From Gymnopus androsaceus JB14 (taxonomy: Eukaryota > Basidiomycota > Agaricomycetes > Agaricales > Omphalotaceae): 25,892 nt of DNA. The first letter of the stretch is position 1; every line of letters begins with the position of its first letter. Made by a program: the position numbers and the translations under genes. The notes under the pieces were generated by a model. That model was given only the letters and a program-made list of their open reading frames with translations, was not told the origin of the DNA and made no database searches. Shown here piece after piece: positions 1 through 8,596 of the stretch. The DNA lies in the NCBI GenBank assembly GCA_009733575.1, contig ML770007.1, positions 1 to 25,892 on the forward strand. Direction: 5' to 3'.

Positions 1-1011
1 GGTCAGAGGAGTTAAGGGGATACTTGACTCTGATTCCGAACCAGTAACTGAGTGATCAAGCTTGAAAAACTCCAAACGTGGACATTTTTCGAGCAAAGCG
101 GCGAAGGAAGAACCAAAGTATGTGTAAATCGTCAAAGTGGTCAAGTGTCGGAGATCAAAGAGATCTGTGGAACGGAAGGAGGACAGTTCAAGCGTATGTA
201 GGCGAGGACAATGACTGAACATTGTTCCAAAGAATCCAGGATCAAAAACATCGAAATTCGTAGCGTAAAGTCGCAGATTTTCAAGTTTGGGGAACTTTGT
301 AGTTCGAGAGCGAACCTGCTCTAGCATGTGAACCAGGTGGGGCTTTGTCCCTGTGAAACTAAGCTTTGCTTCCCTCCATCTGCTTGCTTGTTCGGCGAGA
401 GCATCTAGAATAGGGAACAGTCCAACGGTATCTGACTCGCACCAGCTTCGACTGGAAAAGCATACGTCTAGACACATAGGCACAGCAGTCCCTGAGCGCA
501 GGAGCACCTCCTCCAGACAGGTGCTCATTGCTCTGAAATCGGCGGGCAAGAAAAACTTTGTAATAACCCGTCCCGAGAGCTGAATATTCGACCAGAACGA
601 GGGGTCGGAGTGAATGATTTCTCGCCACCGAGAGCAGACCTTCGAAAGTAGGGAGATCTCCTCACTTTTGCATTCAAATTCTCCGTCCTCCGCATCCACG
701 GTCAACTCGATAACCCCATGATGATACCCGCTAGAAACAACGAGATGCAAGATGAAGCACATAACTTCTGTGGGAAGGGTGCGAATAGGTGCAAGAAGAG
801 ATTCCTGAACTTCCAATACTTTCGCGATGTCAATGCAACCGATTTCATTGGTACATTTCTCGAGATCTCGACGGGTCTCATCTATGAGAGCACGGAGCTG
901 AGATTGCTCGATAGATGATTTCGGGATGTCATTGCTTCTGCTTTTGTTAAGGAATTCTTCGTATCTCTTTCCGAACCGGTCCGAACTTGCTTCCAAGTGT
1001 ATATCGAACAT
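1..1011 (-). CDS. F-box protein with LRR-like C-terminus (partial, 3' end outside window)
   Basis: Reading from ATG at 1011, the minus strand stays open for 337 codons to the window edge with no intron, so the C-terminus is missing. Residues about 30-72 are charged and likely form a coiled coil. Residues about 75-95 hold the F-box core (IRTLPTEVMCFILHLV). After a short insert comes the signature CSRWREIIHSDPSFWSNI, seen in most agaricomycete F-box proteins. The remainder has leucine-rich units such as FPKLENLRLYATNF and CPRLHTLELSSF, which resemble degenerate LRRs. In this family the F-box binds Skp1 and the LRR part presents substrates to an SCF ubiquitin ligase; the substrate here is unknown. 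Such genes are highly expanded in mushrooms. Domain identity is confident; the specific role is not. Confidence 0.85.
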   Translation of the reverse strand, partial: MFDIHLEASSDRFGKRYEEFLNKSRSNDIPKSSIEQSQLRALIDETRRDLEKCTNEIGCIDIAKVLEVQESLLAPIRTLPTEVMCFILHLVVSSGYHHGVIELTVDAEDGEFECKSEEISLLSKVCSRWREIIHSDPSFWSNIQLSGRVITKFFLPADFRAMSTCLEEVLLRSGTAVPMCLDVCFSSRSWCESDTVGLFPILDALAEQASRWREAKLSFTGTKPHLVHMLEQVRSRTTKFPKLENLRLYATNFDVFDPGFFGTMFSHCPRLHTLELSSFRSTDLFDLRHLTTLTIYTYFGSSFAALLEKCPRLEFFKLDHSVTGSESESSIPLTPLT

Positions 1012-1145
1012 CGCGGCGCGCCTGAATTCTGAAAGTCAATTATATAACATATTTATATATATGAGTCAATTTAACACGTACATTACTTTCTTGCAATACT
1101 CTGGTCGAGCTGGATGGGAGAATCGAAGAAGAAGAAAGAGGGGGG

Positions 1146-1210
1146 AGCGCTTATATAAAATCCCTTATTAGACGCCGTTCATCGACATTGGCTTCTATTG
1201 GCTTCTTCAT
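1146..1210 (-). promoter_or_regulatory. TATA box and paired CCAAT boxes upstream of the F-box gene
   Basis: On the minus strand a TATATAAG-type element lies near 1152-1160, and two CCAAT pentamers (ATTGG on the plus strand, near 1188 and 1198) lie a little further upstream. They sit about 140-190 nt before the ATG at 1011, a normal place for a fungal core promoter. The TATA sequence also reads acceptably on the plus strand, so direction is inferred from the adjacent gene. Confidence 0.4.
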
Positions 1211-1244
1211 CGACACGATTCAACAGCAGACTGCGACATCGAAA

Positions 1245-1318
1245 TCATGAGCAGTAGAATGATTTCTCAGCTTCTGAAGCGGCAAGTTTTGCTATTTGCT
1301 TGCCGTTTTCATGTGTCG
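1245..1318. repeat. Dispersed duplicated segment, copy 1
   Basis: This stretch shares CATGAGCAGTAGAAT and then a diverged TCTCAGCTTCNGAANCGGCA and TCATGTGTNGAAAGC with a second copy near 6186-6295, which has about 40 extra bases in the middle. Weaker similarity extends upstream (ATTAGACG, TGGCTTC). Both copies lie a few hundred bases upstream of a minus-strand gene. A shared promoter segment or a remnant of a duplicated gene are both possible. Confidence 0.45.
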
Positions 1319-1853
1319 GAAAGCCACCGCGACAAGCTTTGCAAGAGCTGCATTCGAAAGACCTGCATTCATATTTCTTCGTGTCCTTTCCTTTCGCAGC
1401 CTTCCACGATGGTTCCCTCGATCGCTTTTGCAGCCAACTGCATGACACATGTGCAGCTGAGAGGGCTGCGGACAAGTAACCGCCGCGGCATTGCGATCCT
1501 CACTTCCATCGAGAAGTTTGTCCGCGACTCACATTTGGGGTTGATTCCTGGTCAAAACTTTCATCGTGCTTCAGCAAGTGCCACAAACGAGATCAATTAG
1601 TCGCCTCTAAATGAGCAGGATTGGGAAAGCGCTCAGTGCTCACGCTTTCTTTTGTATCTTATTCTTGGATCTTCAAATGCATCATCCGTCAGCTATAGTC
1701 CACAGTGAAAACGGTCTAAAATCGGAAGAGTCCCCCAGAAGTATACTTAAGAAGATCTGATGAATACTCGCAATTTTTAAAATAATATTATCTTGCCGAT
1801 GTATACTCTTTGTAAAAATTAGACTGCGACTCCGACCTGCCGTCCACTGAAAA
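1319..1853. other. Intergenic stretch, nothing recognised
   Basis: Short cysteine-containing reading frames occur on the minus strand around 1245-1475, but none gives a recognisable domain or a convincing spliced model. The part next to 1853 should include the 3' UTR of the small secreted protein gene. Confidence 0.5.
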
Positions 1854-2269
1854 TTAGCCTTGACAAGTGTAGGTGACATAACACTCCGAGTCCAAGCAGA
1901 ACTGGCCGTAATACTGACATGAGCACGGGTAAAGACAAGCGTCTCCGTAATCGCAGTACTGTCCACAACCGGGAGTAGTATTCGCTACGAGAGCATTGGG
2001 TACGGGCGACTGTCATTAAACAGCATATGAGAAAATAGAAATCTGGGACAATTATGACAGAAGAGCTCGAGCTTACCGTAGGAGTACGGGTATTTCTGAA
2101 AACGACCAAAGTTACTTAGCTATATACATATTTTCTTATATGAAGTGACTTACGCAGTACTAGTACTAGAACTCTCGGTGGAAGCTACGACAGTGGTAGG
2201 AGCCTCTGAGGTGACATCTACGATGGCTGCATTGACGATAGCAGCTAGTGCAACCACAGGCTGGAACAT
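1854..2269 (-). CDS. Small secreted cysteine-rich protein (effector-like), 3 exons with a 19-nt microexon
   Basis: Model: exons 2269-2154, 2095-2077 and 2009-1854, 96 residues. Intron 1 (58 nt) is GTAAGT...TTTTCAG; intron 2 (67 nt) is GTAAGC...TGACAG; all phases join without a stop. The N-terminus MFQPVVALAAIVNA is a short signal peptide, followed by a Ser/Thr-rich linker of about 45 residues. The last 40 residues hold eight cysteines with spacing C-x3-C-x5-C-x3-C-x-C-x6-C-x4-C-x5-C, rich in tyrosine (for example CGQYCDYGDACLYPCSC), then CQG and TAA. Eight cysteines in a compact C-terminal module suggest four disulfides and a secreted, possibly wall- or host-facing protein. I do not recognise the family. 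The middle exon is only 19 nt, so gene finders would easily miss it. The spliced model is strong; function is unknown. Confidence 0.72.
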
Positions 2270-3446
2270 GATTTCACTGGAGGACGACTTGTACTCGAAA
2301 TGAGCTCGTCAACACTTGAAAAAGAGCACCAGAAATACACTGCCATATCCCATATCCTTAAAAACTTGAATGCTAGATTCAGAGATTGTCCTCGTAAGAT
2401 TATACTGTCGAAAGTGGGATTTGCGCTGAACCCGCCTTGGTAGAGTGCTTGAGTCCAATGAATAACCGTGGTATGGTATTCAGTCTTGCTTGGGTTGGGA
2501 AGGTGTTGTATATCAGGCATAATTAGACAGATCGAGATCTAGAGGAGCAACGACACACCTCCAAGGCTCTCACCAATAGTGGCTCATATCTATACCCATT
2601 TCGGAGGCCCTTTAGGCTAGGTCCTTACGCCACAATCCACTTTCACATCAGAGGCACTGTTATTATTCCAGGACAGCACATAGATGAGACACGCATAGTC
2701 CAGCCTACGAAGTCTTGAGAAGGACTCGCAAAGGACTCGCGTAGGCAGATCGCCTGCGAGCGGTAAATTTGATAGCGGTCGAGATCAAATGAAGGAATTA
2801 TTGTTTGTTCAGGGTGTTGCGAGACAACCTTCTTTCTTAGCCAAAAAGAGGAAATTGAAGAGAGAAGTGCATTCCCTTGGAAAGTGGCTCAGACTCAGAG
2901 ATCAAACAGGAGTCAATTAGGCAGAGTTTCCATTCGTCGAGAAAAAACTACTCTGATCAGCCACAGAGACTGTGTTGCAGAGATGGGTATGAGCCTATAC
3001 ATATTTGAACGTTTGTAATTTGAAAGGCTAAGGGAATAAGCGCTCGAATGCGCGATTATCTTGGCATGCGTCGGTTTTCTTCCGGTCAAGATTCTTCTAC
3101 ACGCTATGCGGCTAAACCCTCGCAGCGAATCTAGCAAGATTCATATTGGCCAAAATGAGATTGTAAAATGGTTGATTTTGCTGCAACCGAACTACTAGAG
3201 TCTGTCAACGAAGATGCTCGCGATCTTCAAAGCTTAAACATCCCATTCCTTAACCTGGTCCTTTCACTCATCCCCACGTCGTCGAATTCTCCTTGGTGTT
3301 TTCTGCAAATCCTGCACTACCTCCGCTCGCCAGTGATATGCGAAACTCCTCGGTTGTTACGAAGACGCTGACACGTTACTCGGACGGATATACACGCCAA
3401 GCGAAATTCTGCAAAGTGAGTCAAGCAGAGGTGTCGAAAGGGTTAG
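2270..3446. other. Intergenic stretch, no supported gene
   Basis: The first part is the presumed 5' region of the minus-strand secreted-protein gene. A plus-strand frame from 3168 opens with MVDFAATELLESVNEDAR but stops after 67 codons, and no downstream exon could be joined with confidence. It may be related to the decayed J-domain gene that follows. Confidence 0.4.
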
Positions 3447-3750
3447 GATGAGGTGTTGGGCGTGGTTAGGAATGCGGATGGGCAGACTATTAAGAACGCT
3501 TTGTGAGTAGTTGGAATCGTTGGTCGTTTTCCATCCGTTCTATCAACTCCTCTCAAGCTGTCGCGCAGCTAAAGCAAAGATGACGGCTGTTAACAAAGAG
3601 TATAAAGTATTATCAGATCCTGGTAAACTTGTGCGCTTCAGTCCCCCAAACTATCCTAATCTCTCGTTGTAGAACTCCGCGTCCGACGGGGACTATTCCA
3701 ACGACCCAAGCGGCTAACACCCCGGTGGCTTCATGTATTCGCAGAGTGAA
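3447..3750 (+). pseudogene. Decayed DnaJ (J-domain) gene remnant
   Basis: From 3447 the frame reads DEVLGVVRNADGQTIKNAL, matching helix I-II of a J-domain (usually xxVLGVxxNAxxxxIKKAF). After a frame change come FHPF, where the Hsp70-stimulating HPD tripeptide is expected, and then AAKAKMTAVNKEYKVLSDP, a good helix III and LSDP motif. An intron still fits at 3616-3665 (GTAAAC...CCTAATC...TTGTAG): splicing gives LSDPELRVR, as in intact J-proteins. A further frame change gives DGDYSNDPSG and then a stop. Frameshifts, stops and HPD replaced by HPF argue that it is dead. Intact relatives are Hsp70 co-chaperones. Which subfamily it came from cannot be told. Confidence 0.5.
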
Positions 3751-4284
3751 ATTCAGTTTTCCATGAAAATCCATTCTCGATAGGCTGGCAAGAGATCTCT
3801 TCACCCGCTATAGCTAGATTCCCTGCGAACCCTTGGCCAAACATCGATTCGATCCATTCACGACTCATCTACCTTTCGGATGAACGCTTTGACTTTTGCA
3901 CCTGGACGTCGTTCAAGTTGACCTTCAAGCCGCATCGAACTTCAATCCTTCGCCGCACTTCTCGACACGAAACATTGCCAACTTTGTTGAACACTTCGGT
4001 AGTGGTATATAAGCGTCCATGGACAAACCAAAGACAAGCCATCGTTCGTTACTACGTAGCTCCGGTTGTTAATCATCCAGTTGATCCAGCATTTTCGTGT
4101 AACCTCATCATTGAATGTTGGTCCGACGGAAGAGTACAACTTAATAGGTGTATGTCCAAACTGATGTCAACCTGCACTGGCTCAACTGACGCGTCTTCAT
4201 TACAAATCTAAAGGATTGGTAAAGTAGAGAAAAGATGAGTAAGATAAATGAAAGAATAGGATGAATAATCAGCATTCGAGGAGG
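3751..4284. other. Intergenic stretch, no supported gene
   Basis: Short open frames exist on both strands (for example near 3918-4211), without recognisable domains or splice sites that join. A TATATAAG element occurs near 4006 but no gene can be tied to it. Confidence 0.4.
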
Positions 4285-4291
4285 TATATAA
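4285..4291 (+). promoter_or_regulatory. TATA box of the NmrA-like gene
   Basis: TATATAA lies 50 nt upstream of the chosen ATG at 4335. This supports that start over the in-frame ATG at 4293, which would leave almost no leader. Confidence 0.55.
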
Positions 4292-4334
4292 CTTGAATTG
4301 CTGTTTGGAACTTCCTACATATCGCTCGCTCACT

Positions 4335-5323
4335 ATGCATCTTATCATTGGTACAGGAAAAGTCGGACTGCCCCTCGCTCAACTCTTTCACGCCTCCAAC
4401 ATTCCTGCGCTCTCCACCACTCGCTCCGGGAATGTTCCTTCCCCACTCGCTGGTGTTCCATTCGATTGGAATGACCCTTTGACCTTTGATAATGCCTTTT
4501 CTCGTGCAGAGGCAGCGTCGGACGTTATACAAAGTATCTTCATGACGCCTCCTTTCACTGTTCATATGCTCCCTGCTATGAAGCCTTTTATCGATTTCGC
4601 TGCCAAGGAAAAGGGCGTGAAACGATTTGTTCTCCTTAGCGCTAGCTTGCGGCCTGCGAGCGACCCCATCCATGGCGCAGTACACAAATATCTTCAGGAA
4701 CTAGGAGTTGAATACGCAGCCATTCGTCCTTCGTGGTTCTTCCGTATGTAACTCTTAATTTGTGCTGCGTGCATGTCTCTATTAGAAAGTAACCATTTTT
4801 CGCAGAGAACTTTCCCTTTTCCTTCTACTACGACCTCGCAAACGGCACGATCATATCCTCCACAGGCTCATCCAAAATTGGGTTCGTTGACCCGCAAGAT
4901 ATTGCAGAAGCTGCGTTCCATGCCATGACTGACGAGGAACCACTGAACGGGTCATACATTTTGTTTGGCCCCGAGCTGCTCAGTTATGCGGATGTAAGAC
5001 TCTTCAAAGTGATTAGCTAGTCGACTTGCATACTTATTCCTCTCGTTTCTTAGGTCGCCAAAATCCTCTCATCCATCTCTGGTCGGACCATCACTCATCG
5101 TAACATTTCTCAGAGTGAGTTTAAAAAGCACGCAATGCAAATATTGCCTGAGTCGTTTGCCGACTCACTGGCGACACTTGAAGTTATGGTCAAGAATGGA
5201 GCTGAGGAGAGGCTTTTCCTTGATGGACCTGCTGTGGACGGAAAGGAGAAAGAGGAAATTTGGAAGGGAAAAAGAACGTTCCAGAGTTACGCTGAAGAAA
5301 TCAAGGATGTTTGGACGAAATAG
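4335..5323 (+). CDS. EasG/NmrA-like NAD(P)-binding oxidoreductase
   Basis: Exons 4335-4743, 4806-4993 and 5054-5323 give 288 residues; introns of 62 and 60 nt have GTATGT...CGCAG and GTAAGA...TTAG ends and join in frame. Residues 3-11 (LIIGTGKVG) are the Rossmann dinucleotide loop. Further on, KRFVLLSAS, VHKYLQELGVEYAAIRPSWFFQNF, FVDPQDIAEAAFHAMTDEEP and YILFGPELLSYADVAKILS follow the order of the NmrA/EasG family (ergot-alkaloid festuclavine/agroclavine dehydrogenase-like). Length is normal for the family. Basidiomycetes carry many such reductases without making ergot alkaloids, so the substrate is unknown. It is convergent with a terpene synthase pseudogene 92 bp away, hinting at a former secondary-metabolite pair. 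An in-frame ATG at 4293 is possible, but 4335 starts directly at the beta-1 strand. Confidence 0.88.
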
Positions 5324-5414
5324 GTCCCAAATGCAATGCAAGCGTACACAAAGACTACTTGGGATAAATACCGCGCACTGTTCTACTTATAAGTTACAGC
5401 CTGAATCAAAAGCT

Positions 5415-5958
5415 CTATTCTGTCAAATTGACAGACGCTTCGAAGGGAAGCCTGAGATCAACACAACGTGTCTTGCATATCTCAGTGTTCTGAGTCCCAA
5501 AGTAGCGCTCTGTAGTGAAGCTCCATCTGTGTTTAACAATCAACTCATGATAAAAGTCAGTGCAGCAAAATGCATATTCACAAAATATTTCCCCGGACCC
5601 AATCTTCGTATGCATCCAGGACAAGAACAGCATCGGTGTACTTTTCGCTGGAGCAGAGAGCAAGGACCTCTCTTGCAGTTTGCCATTGGTAAATGAGCGA
5701 CTCAAAATATCCACCAAGGAAATCTACAGCAGCCTGGAGCTCCAAGTGCCCTGTTTTCATGATGAGTTATCCATAAAGGTGCGCATTTTAGGATCATAAA
5801 CTACTTCGTTGAACTGGTTAATCCATAGGCGGGACTTAGAGCAGGCTTCGTCGTGATGTGGATTGGTGTCACGTTCCGGGAAAATGGAAATGGAGGTCTA
5901 AGTCAGGCATCAAGAAGGTAGCCTTGGGAGGGTATGTCGGTGGAATAATAGTTGGCAT
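5415..5958 (-). pseudogene. Sesquiterpene synthase pseudogene with large internal deletion
   Basis: From ATG at 5958 the frame gives FLMPDLDLHFHFPG, then a one-base frameshift leads to TNPHHDEACSKSRLWINQFN, the N-terminal region of basidiomycete sesquiterpene synthases (usually PFPxxxNPHxxEAxxxSxxWI). This runs to about 5765 and then jumps directly to the C-terminus: GHLELQAAVDFLGGYFESL and YEDWVRGNIL. A 55-nt intron (5581-5527, GTGAAT...ACACAG) joins this to WSFTTERYFG and a TAG at 5417-5415. About 200 residues between the two parts are absent, including the aspartate-rich and NSE metal-binding motifs, so it cannot be catalytic. Intact homologues cyclise farnesyl diphosphate. The family call rests on the two ends agreeing in order and strand. 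Confidence 0.7.
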
Positions 5959-5988
5959 AGTTGGTGAGCGTACCTCAAACTTGAGAGA

Positions 5989-5995
5989 CTTTATA
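5989..5995 (-). promoter_or_regulatory. TATA box of the terpene synthase pseudogene
   Basis: TATAAAG on the minus strand lies about 31-37 nt upstream of the ATG at 5958, so the pseudogene may still have a core promoter. Confidence 0.45.
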
Positions 5996-6185
5996 TCACC
6001 GCGTTGAGCTGTGGATTACTGCCCCTAGATCTCTGTTACGCACATCAGCAACTTGGGAACTTGAAATTCATGAGAGCATCGTATTTTAGACGGGCACCGC
6101 GCTCTTCTTATTTTCAATTTCAGCGCAGTGTGTACCTAGGCGCGTTTTTCAAGTGGCTTCAATCTCGTATTGCTCAATATCAATT

Positions 6186-6295
6186 CATGAGCAGTAGAAT
6201 CGAAGCAAAGCTACCCTCTCGTAATACAAGTTGTTCCCTATTCTGTTCAAGTCATCTCAGCTTCCGAAACGGCAGGTATCATGTGTTGAAAGCTA
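6186..6295. repeat. Dispersed duplicated segment, copy 2
   Basis: Diverged second copy of the segment at 1245-1318, sharing CATGAGCAGTAGAAT and the CTCAGCTTCCGAAACGGCA and TCATGTGTTGAAAGC blocks, separated here by about 40 additional bases. It lies about 230-340 nt upstream of the minus-strand terpene synthase remnant. Confidence 0.45.
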
Positions 6296-6928
6296 CGTCG
6301 TAAGCCAAGTTCTCAACCCGAATGTGTATCGGTGCACTGGCAGGCTACCTTGGTTCATCAATTTATCTTTCCCTAATCTTTATTACTCTCAACTGTTCGA
6401 CGAGTGGCTTAACCTTCTCTATAACTATCCGGCAGATAATTATTGCCTCATCAATTGGAGCGATCCATGCCCGCAGCTCCAGCTCATTTGGTCATAGGTA
6501 GTGACGACCTATAGCGAAGTAGACGCAAATACAAGATTTAGCTATATGCTTGCTTCATCAGAACTGGCATCGATTATCTCCTTCGCTGGTACTGGATCGT
6601 CGAACAAGAGCCCTGATTGTATGCAGAGATATTCATGACGGCGCTCGTGGAATTCTAAATATTCTTCTCCTGAACTACTTCGGTTCCTTCCTATTTCCTA
6701 GACTTCCTCCGACTTCCGGGATTATGGTGAGTAGGCTACTCGGCTGCCAATGGAAACTATCACTCCCCTAACTTTGGGTGAACATTCCAATGCTTGTCAG
6801 TTTTGGACTGGGCCGCACAGGAGCCATCCTTTTCATGGAGTTTACTATGTTAGAATCACCAAGGAACTTGTAGCGCCTTGATCGGCAGAACCTCAGTCTT
6901 TACAGGCGGCAGCGCGTTCCTGCGCCTG

Positions 6929-6960
6929 CCAATATTATATATTATATATTATAATAACTA
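6929..6960. repeat. AT-rich short tandem repeat
   Basis: About three tandem copies of a TATATTA heptamer followed by ATAATAACTATA. No function is implied; it may be a low-melting intergenic tract. Confidence 0.6.
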
Positions 6961-7399
6961 TACAGTATAGGAACGAACCTTAGCTTTAGTAAACCATCAC
7001 CTCGCGAGTATACCTGAATAAATTCAGTAGTACTCGTGTGCGTGATAATAAGGCTCTCGACTCCCCAGGAGTCGTTACAGAACTTGACGTGACGGATGAT
7101 ATTGAAGCGGATAGAAAGCGGATAAGAAGGGTTATGATTAGTAAGTAAGTTGAATGAGGGAGGATTTAGGGAGCTTCGCCAAGCAAGAAGTTGAATGACC
7201 ACCGTCCAAGCTACACTGTTGAACCAAGTCAATTTCTAATGGGGATATCCAGGCTTTTTTATGAGTGTACTAGGTTTCCGAAGGATCTGAACAAAGAGCT
7301 CCAAATGAAAGGTGGAGTCTTTCTAACTTCGTTCATGCATGAGAACCTTTCTTGGTCCAAATTCACTGGAAATAGTAAGTACCAACTCTATCCTCGCAG

Positions 7400-7406
7400 T
7401 ATAAAG
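7400..7406 (+). promoter_or_regulatory. TATA box of the protease inhibitor gene
   Basis: TATAAAG lies 55-61 nt upstream of the ATG at 7461, a typical fungal spacing. A longer open frame ending at 7460 overlaps this promoter and is therefore not regarded as a gene. Confidence 0.5.
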
Positions 7407-7460
7407 AGTCGCCATTTTCTCTCCTTACGATCACAAATCGCCTCTTCCACTTCAGCCTAA

Positions 7461-8110
7461 ATGTCTGGCATCGTTTCTGGTCATTACACCATCGCCAATG
7501 GAACCTCCATCGCGGGTCGTAACCGTATCGAGGATAAGTCCCTCAGACCGAAACGTATCTGTTGCCCTGCGGAGGAGGGCTTAGCTCTTACTAGCGTATT
7601 CCAAACTACGACGTGGGAGATTGAGTCGCTCGGAAATGGCCGCTACAAAATCAAATGCGGAGGAGCTCCCACTGGTGTATACGACAGTCACCTTTGCGCC
7701 TTCCTTCTAATTGATGAAGCCGAGGGTGGGAAGGCTGAAGAGTGGACCATCACCAAGGAAAGAGGACTTGACGGAAATGAAGGCTATACGTACGTTGCTC
7801 TTATTCTCCAACATACACTCAGAATGGAATGGGTTTTGGCTAACTTTATCCCGCATATATCTTGCAGCATTCAGAGCGCAAGTGGGCAGGCTGGTTGGGT
7901 TGCGCGGGGTGACGGGGAGGACCATCAGGTAGGGTCTTTCGAATTTGACTAACCTTCCTCCCAATCTGATCGTTTCTTTAGGTTGCCATACTACCCCTGA
8001 TAGTTGCCAAAACTTATCCACCCATGTTCCCCCTTAACGAACTCTGGAACATCCAGCCTATTAAGTCGGAGGGAATTGTAGAAGGGACGTTTGGCGCCCT
8101 AGGTCTCTGA
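7461..8110 (+). CDS. Family I66 serine protease inhibitor (beta-trefoil, mushroom type)
   Basis: Exons 7461-7789, 7868-7928 and 7982-8110 encode 172 residues. Introns of 78 nt (GTACGT...TTGCAG) and 53 nt (GTAGGG...TTTAG) join in phase. The N-terminus MSGIVSGHYTIANG, then GRNRIEDKSLRPKRI, WEIESLGNGRYKIKCGGAP, EEWTITKE, QAGWVARG, VAILPLIV and PPMFPLNELWNI follow motif by motif the fungal I66 inhibitors, whose characterised member is from Clitocybe nebularis. No signal peptide is visible, as in the family, whose members are cytosolic fruiting-body proteins thought to deter feeding animals. The tail after NELWNI runs about 19 residues, somewhat longer than usual. Reading through intron 1 would give a different C-terminus ending at 7952 and lose the conserved PLIV/PPNE part, so the spliced form is preferred. 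Which proteases it inhibits cannot be read from sequence. Confidence 0.85.
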
Positions 8111-8596
8111 GCCGCACTGGAATCGCTCGACTAAATTGGTATTTTGCCTCGAAGAACCGGCCATTCATGCATATGTGTACTCTAAGTTACAATATGTTAG
8201 GATTTGAATTCTAGGACAATGATATGTGCTTGCTTTCTTGCCTCTTTCGTTTGTGGAGTGACTCCTTTGAGTCGGTTAATGAGAAAGTCGTCTCCTTCCG
8301 GTCCCTATGATATGCAAGGCGATGGTACAGTATAATACAATCGAGGAAATGCTTTACACACTGGTGCTCATTGCCCCTCTGGGACTCCGCGTTGGCCTCT
8401 ATGCAAATTAACTCCATCTTTGACTGAAAATTGGAATAAGTCTTTGAACAAACTCTCATTTGAACGCGCCTAAAGCGAGCGATTTTGACAGGGAGTAGTA
8501 TAACATGTACACTCCTACATAGATGCGACTTAAATAATGTATCTAATTACCTTCACCACCACGGTCCACTACATTTGTATCTGCAATAGCCCGGGT
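8111..8596. other. Intergenic stretch between convergent genes
   Basis: Lies between the 3' ends of the protease inhibitor and the F-box gene. An 82-codon minus frame (8459-8211) has no recognisable features. Nothing else is supported. Confidence 0.5.

Larger units (their letters stand above)
5959..7399. other. Long intergenic stretch upstream of two divergent genes
   Basis: It holds the promoter of the dead terpene synthase (TATA near 5995-5989 on minus), one copy of a dispersed repeat, an AT repeat and the 5' region of the protease inhibitor. A plus-strand frame near 6326-6500 has hydrophobic runs (IGALAGYLGSSIYLSLIFI) like a membrane protein, but has no start, no clear introns and soon stops. 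It could be a gene fragment; I cannot name it. Confidence 0.4.

Noticed and set aside
1245..1475. Cysteine-containing minus frame that might be a zinc finger
   Set aside because: Cys and His spacing does not fit C2H2 or Zn2Cys6, and no start or exon structure supports it.
5560..5890. A plus-strand spliced gene using a GTGCGC donor and a CATAG acceptor
   Set aside because: No recognisable domain, while the minus strand across the same bases gives clear terpene synthase sequence.
7191..7460. 89-codon plus frame just before the protease inhibitor
   Set aside because: It spans the TATA box and leader, ends immediately at the inhibitor ATG, and has no domain.
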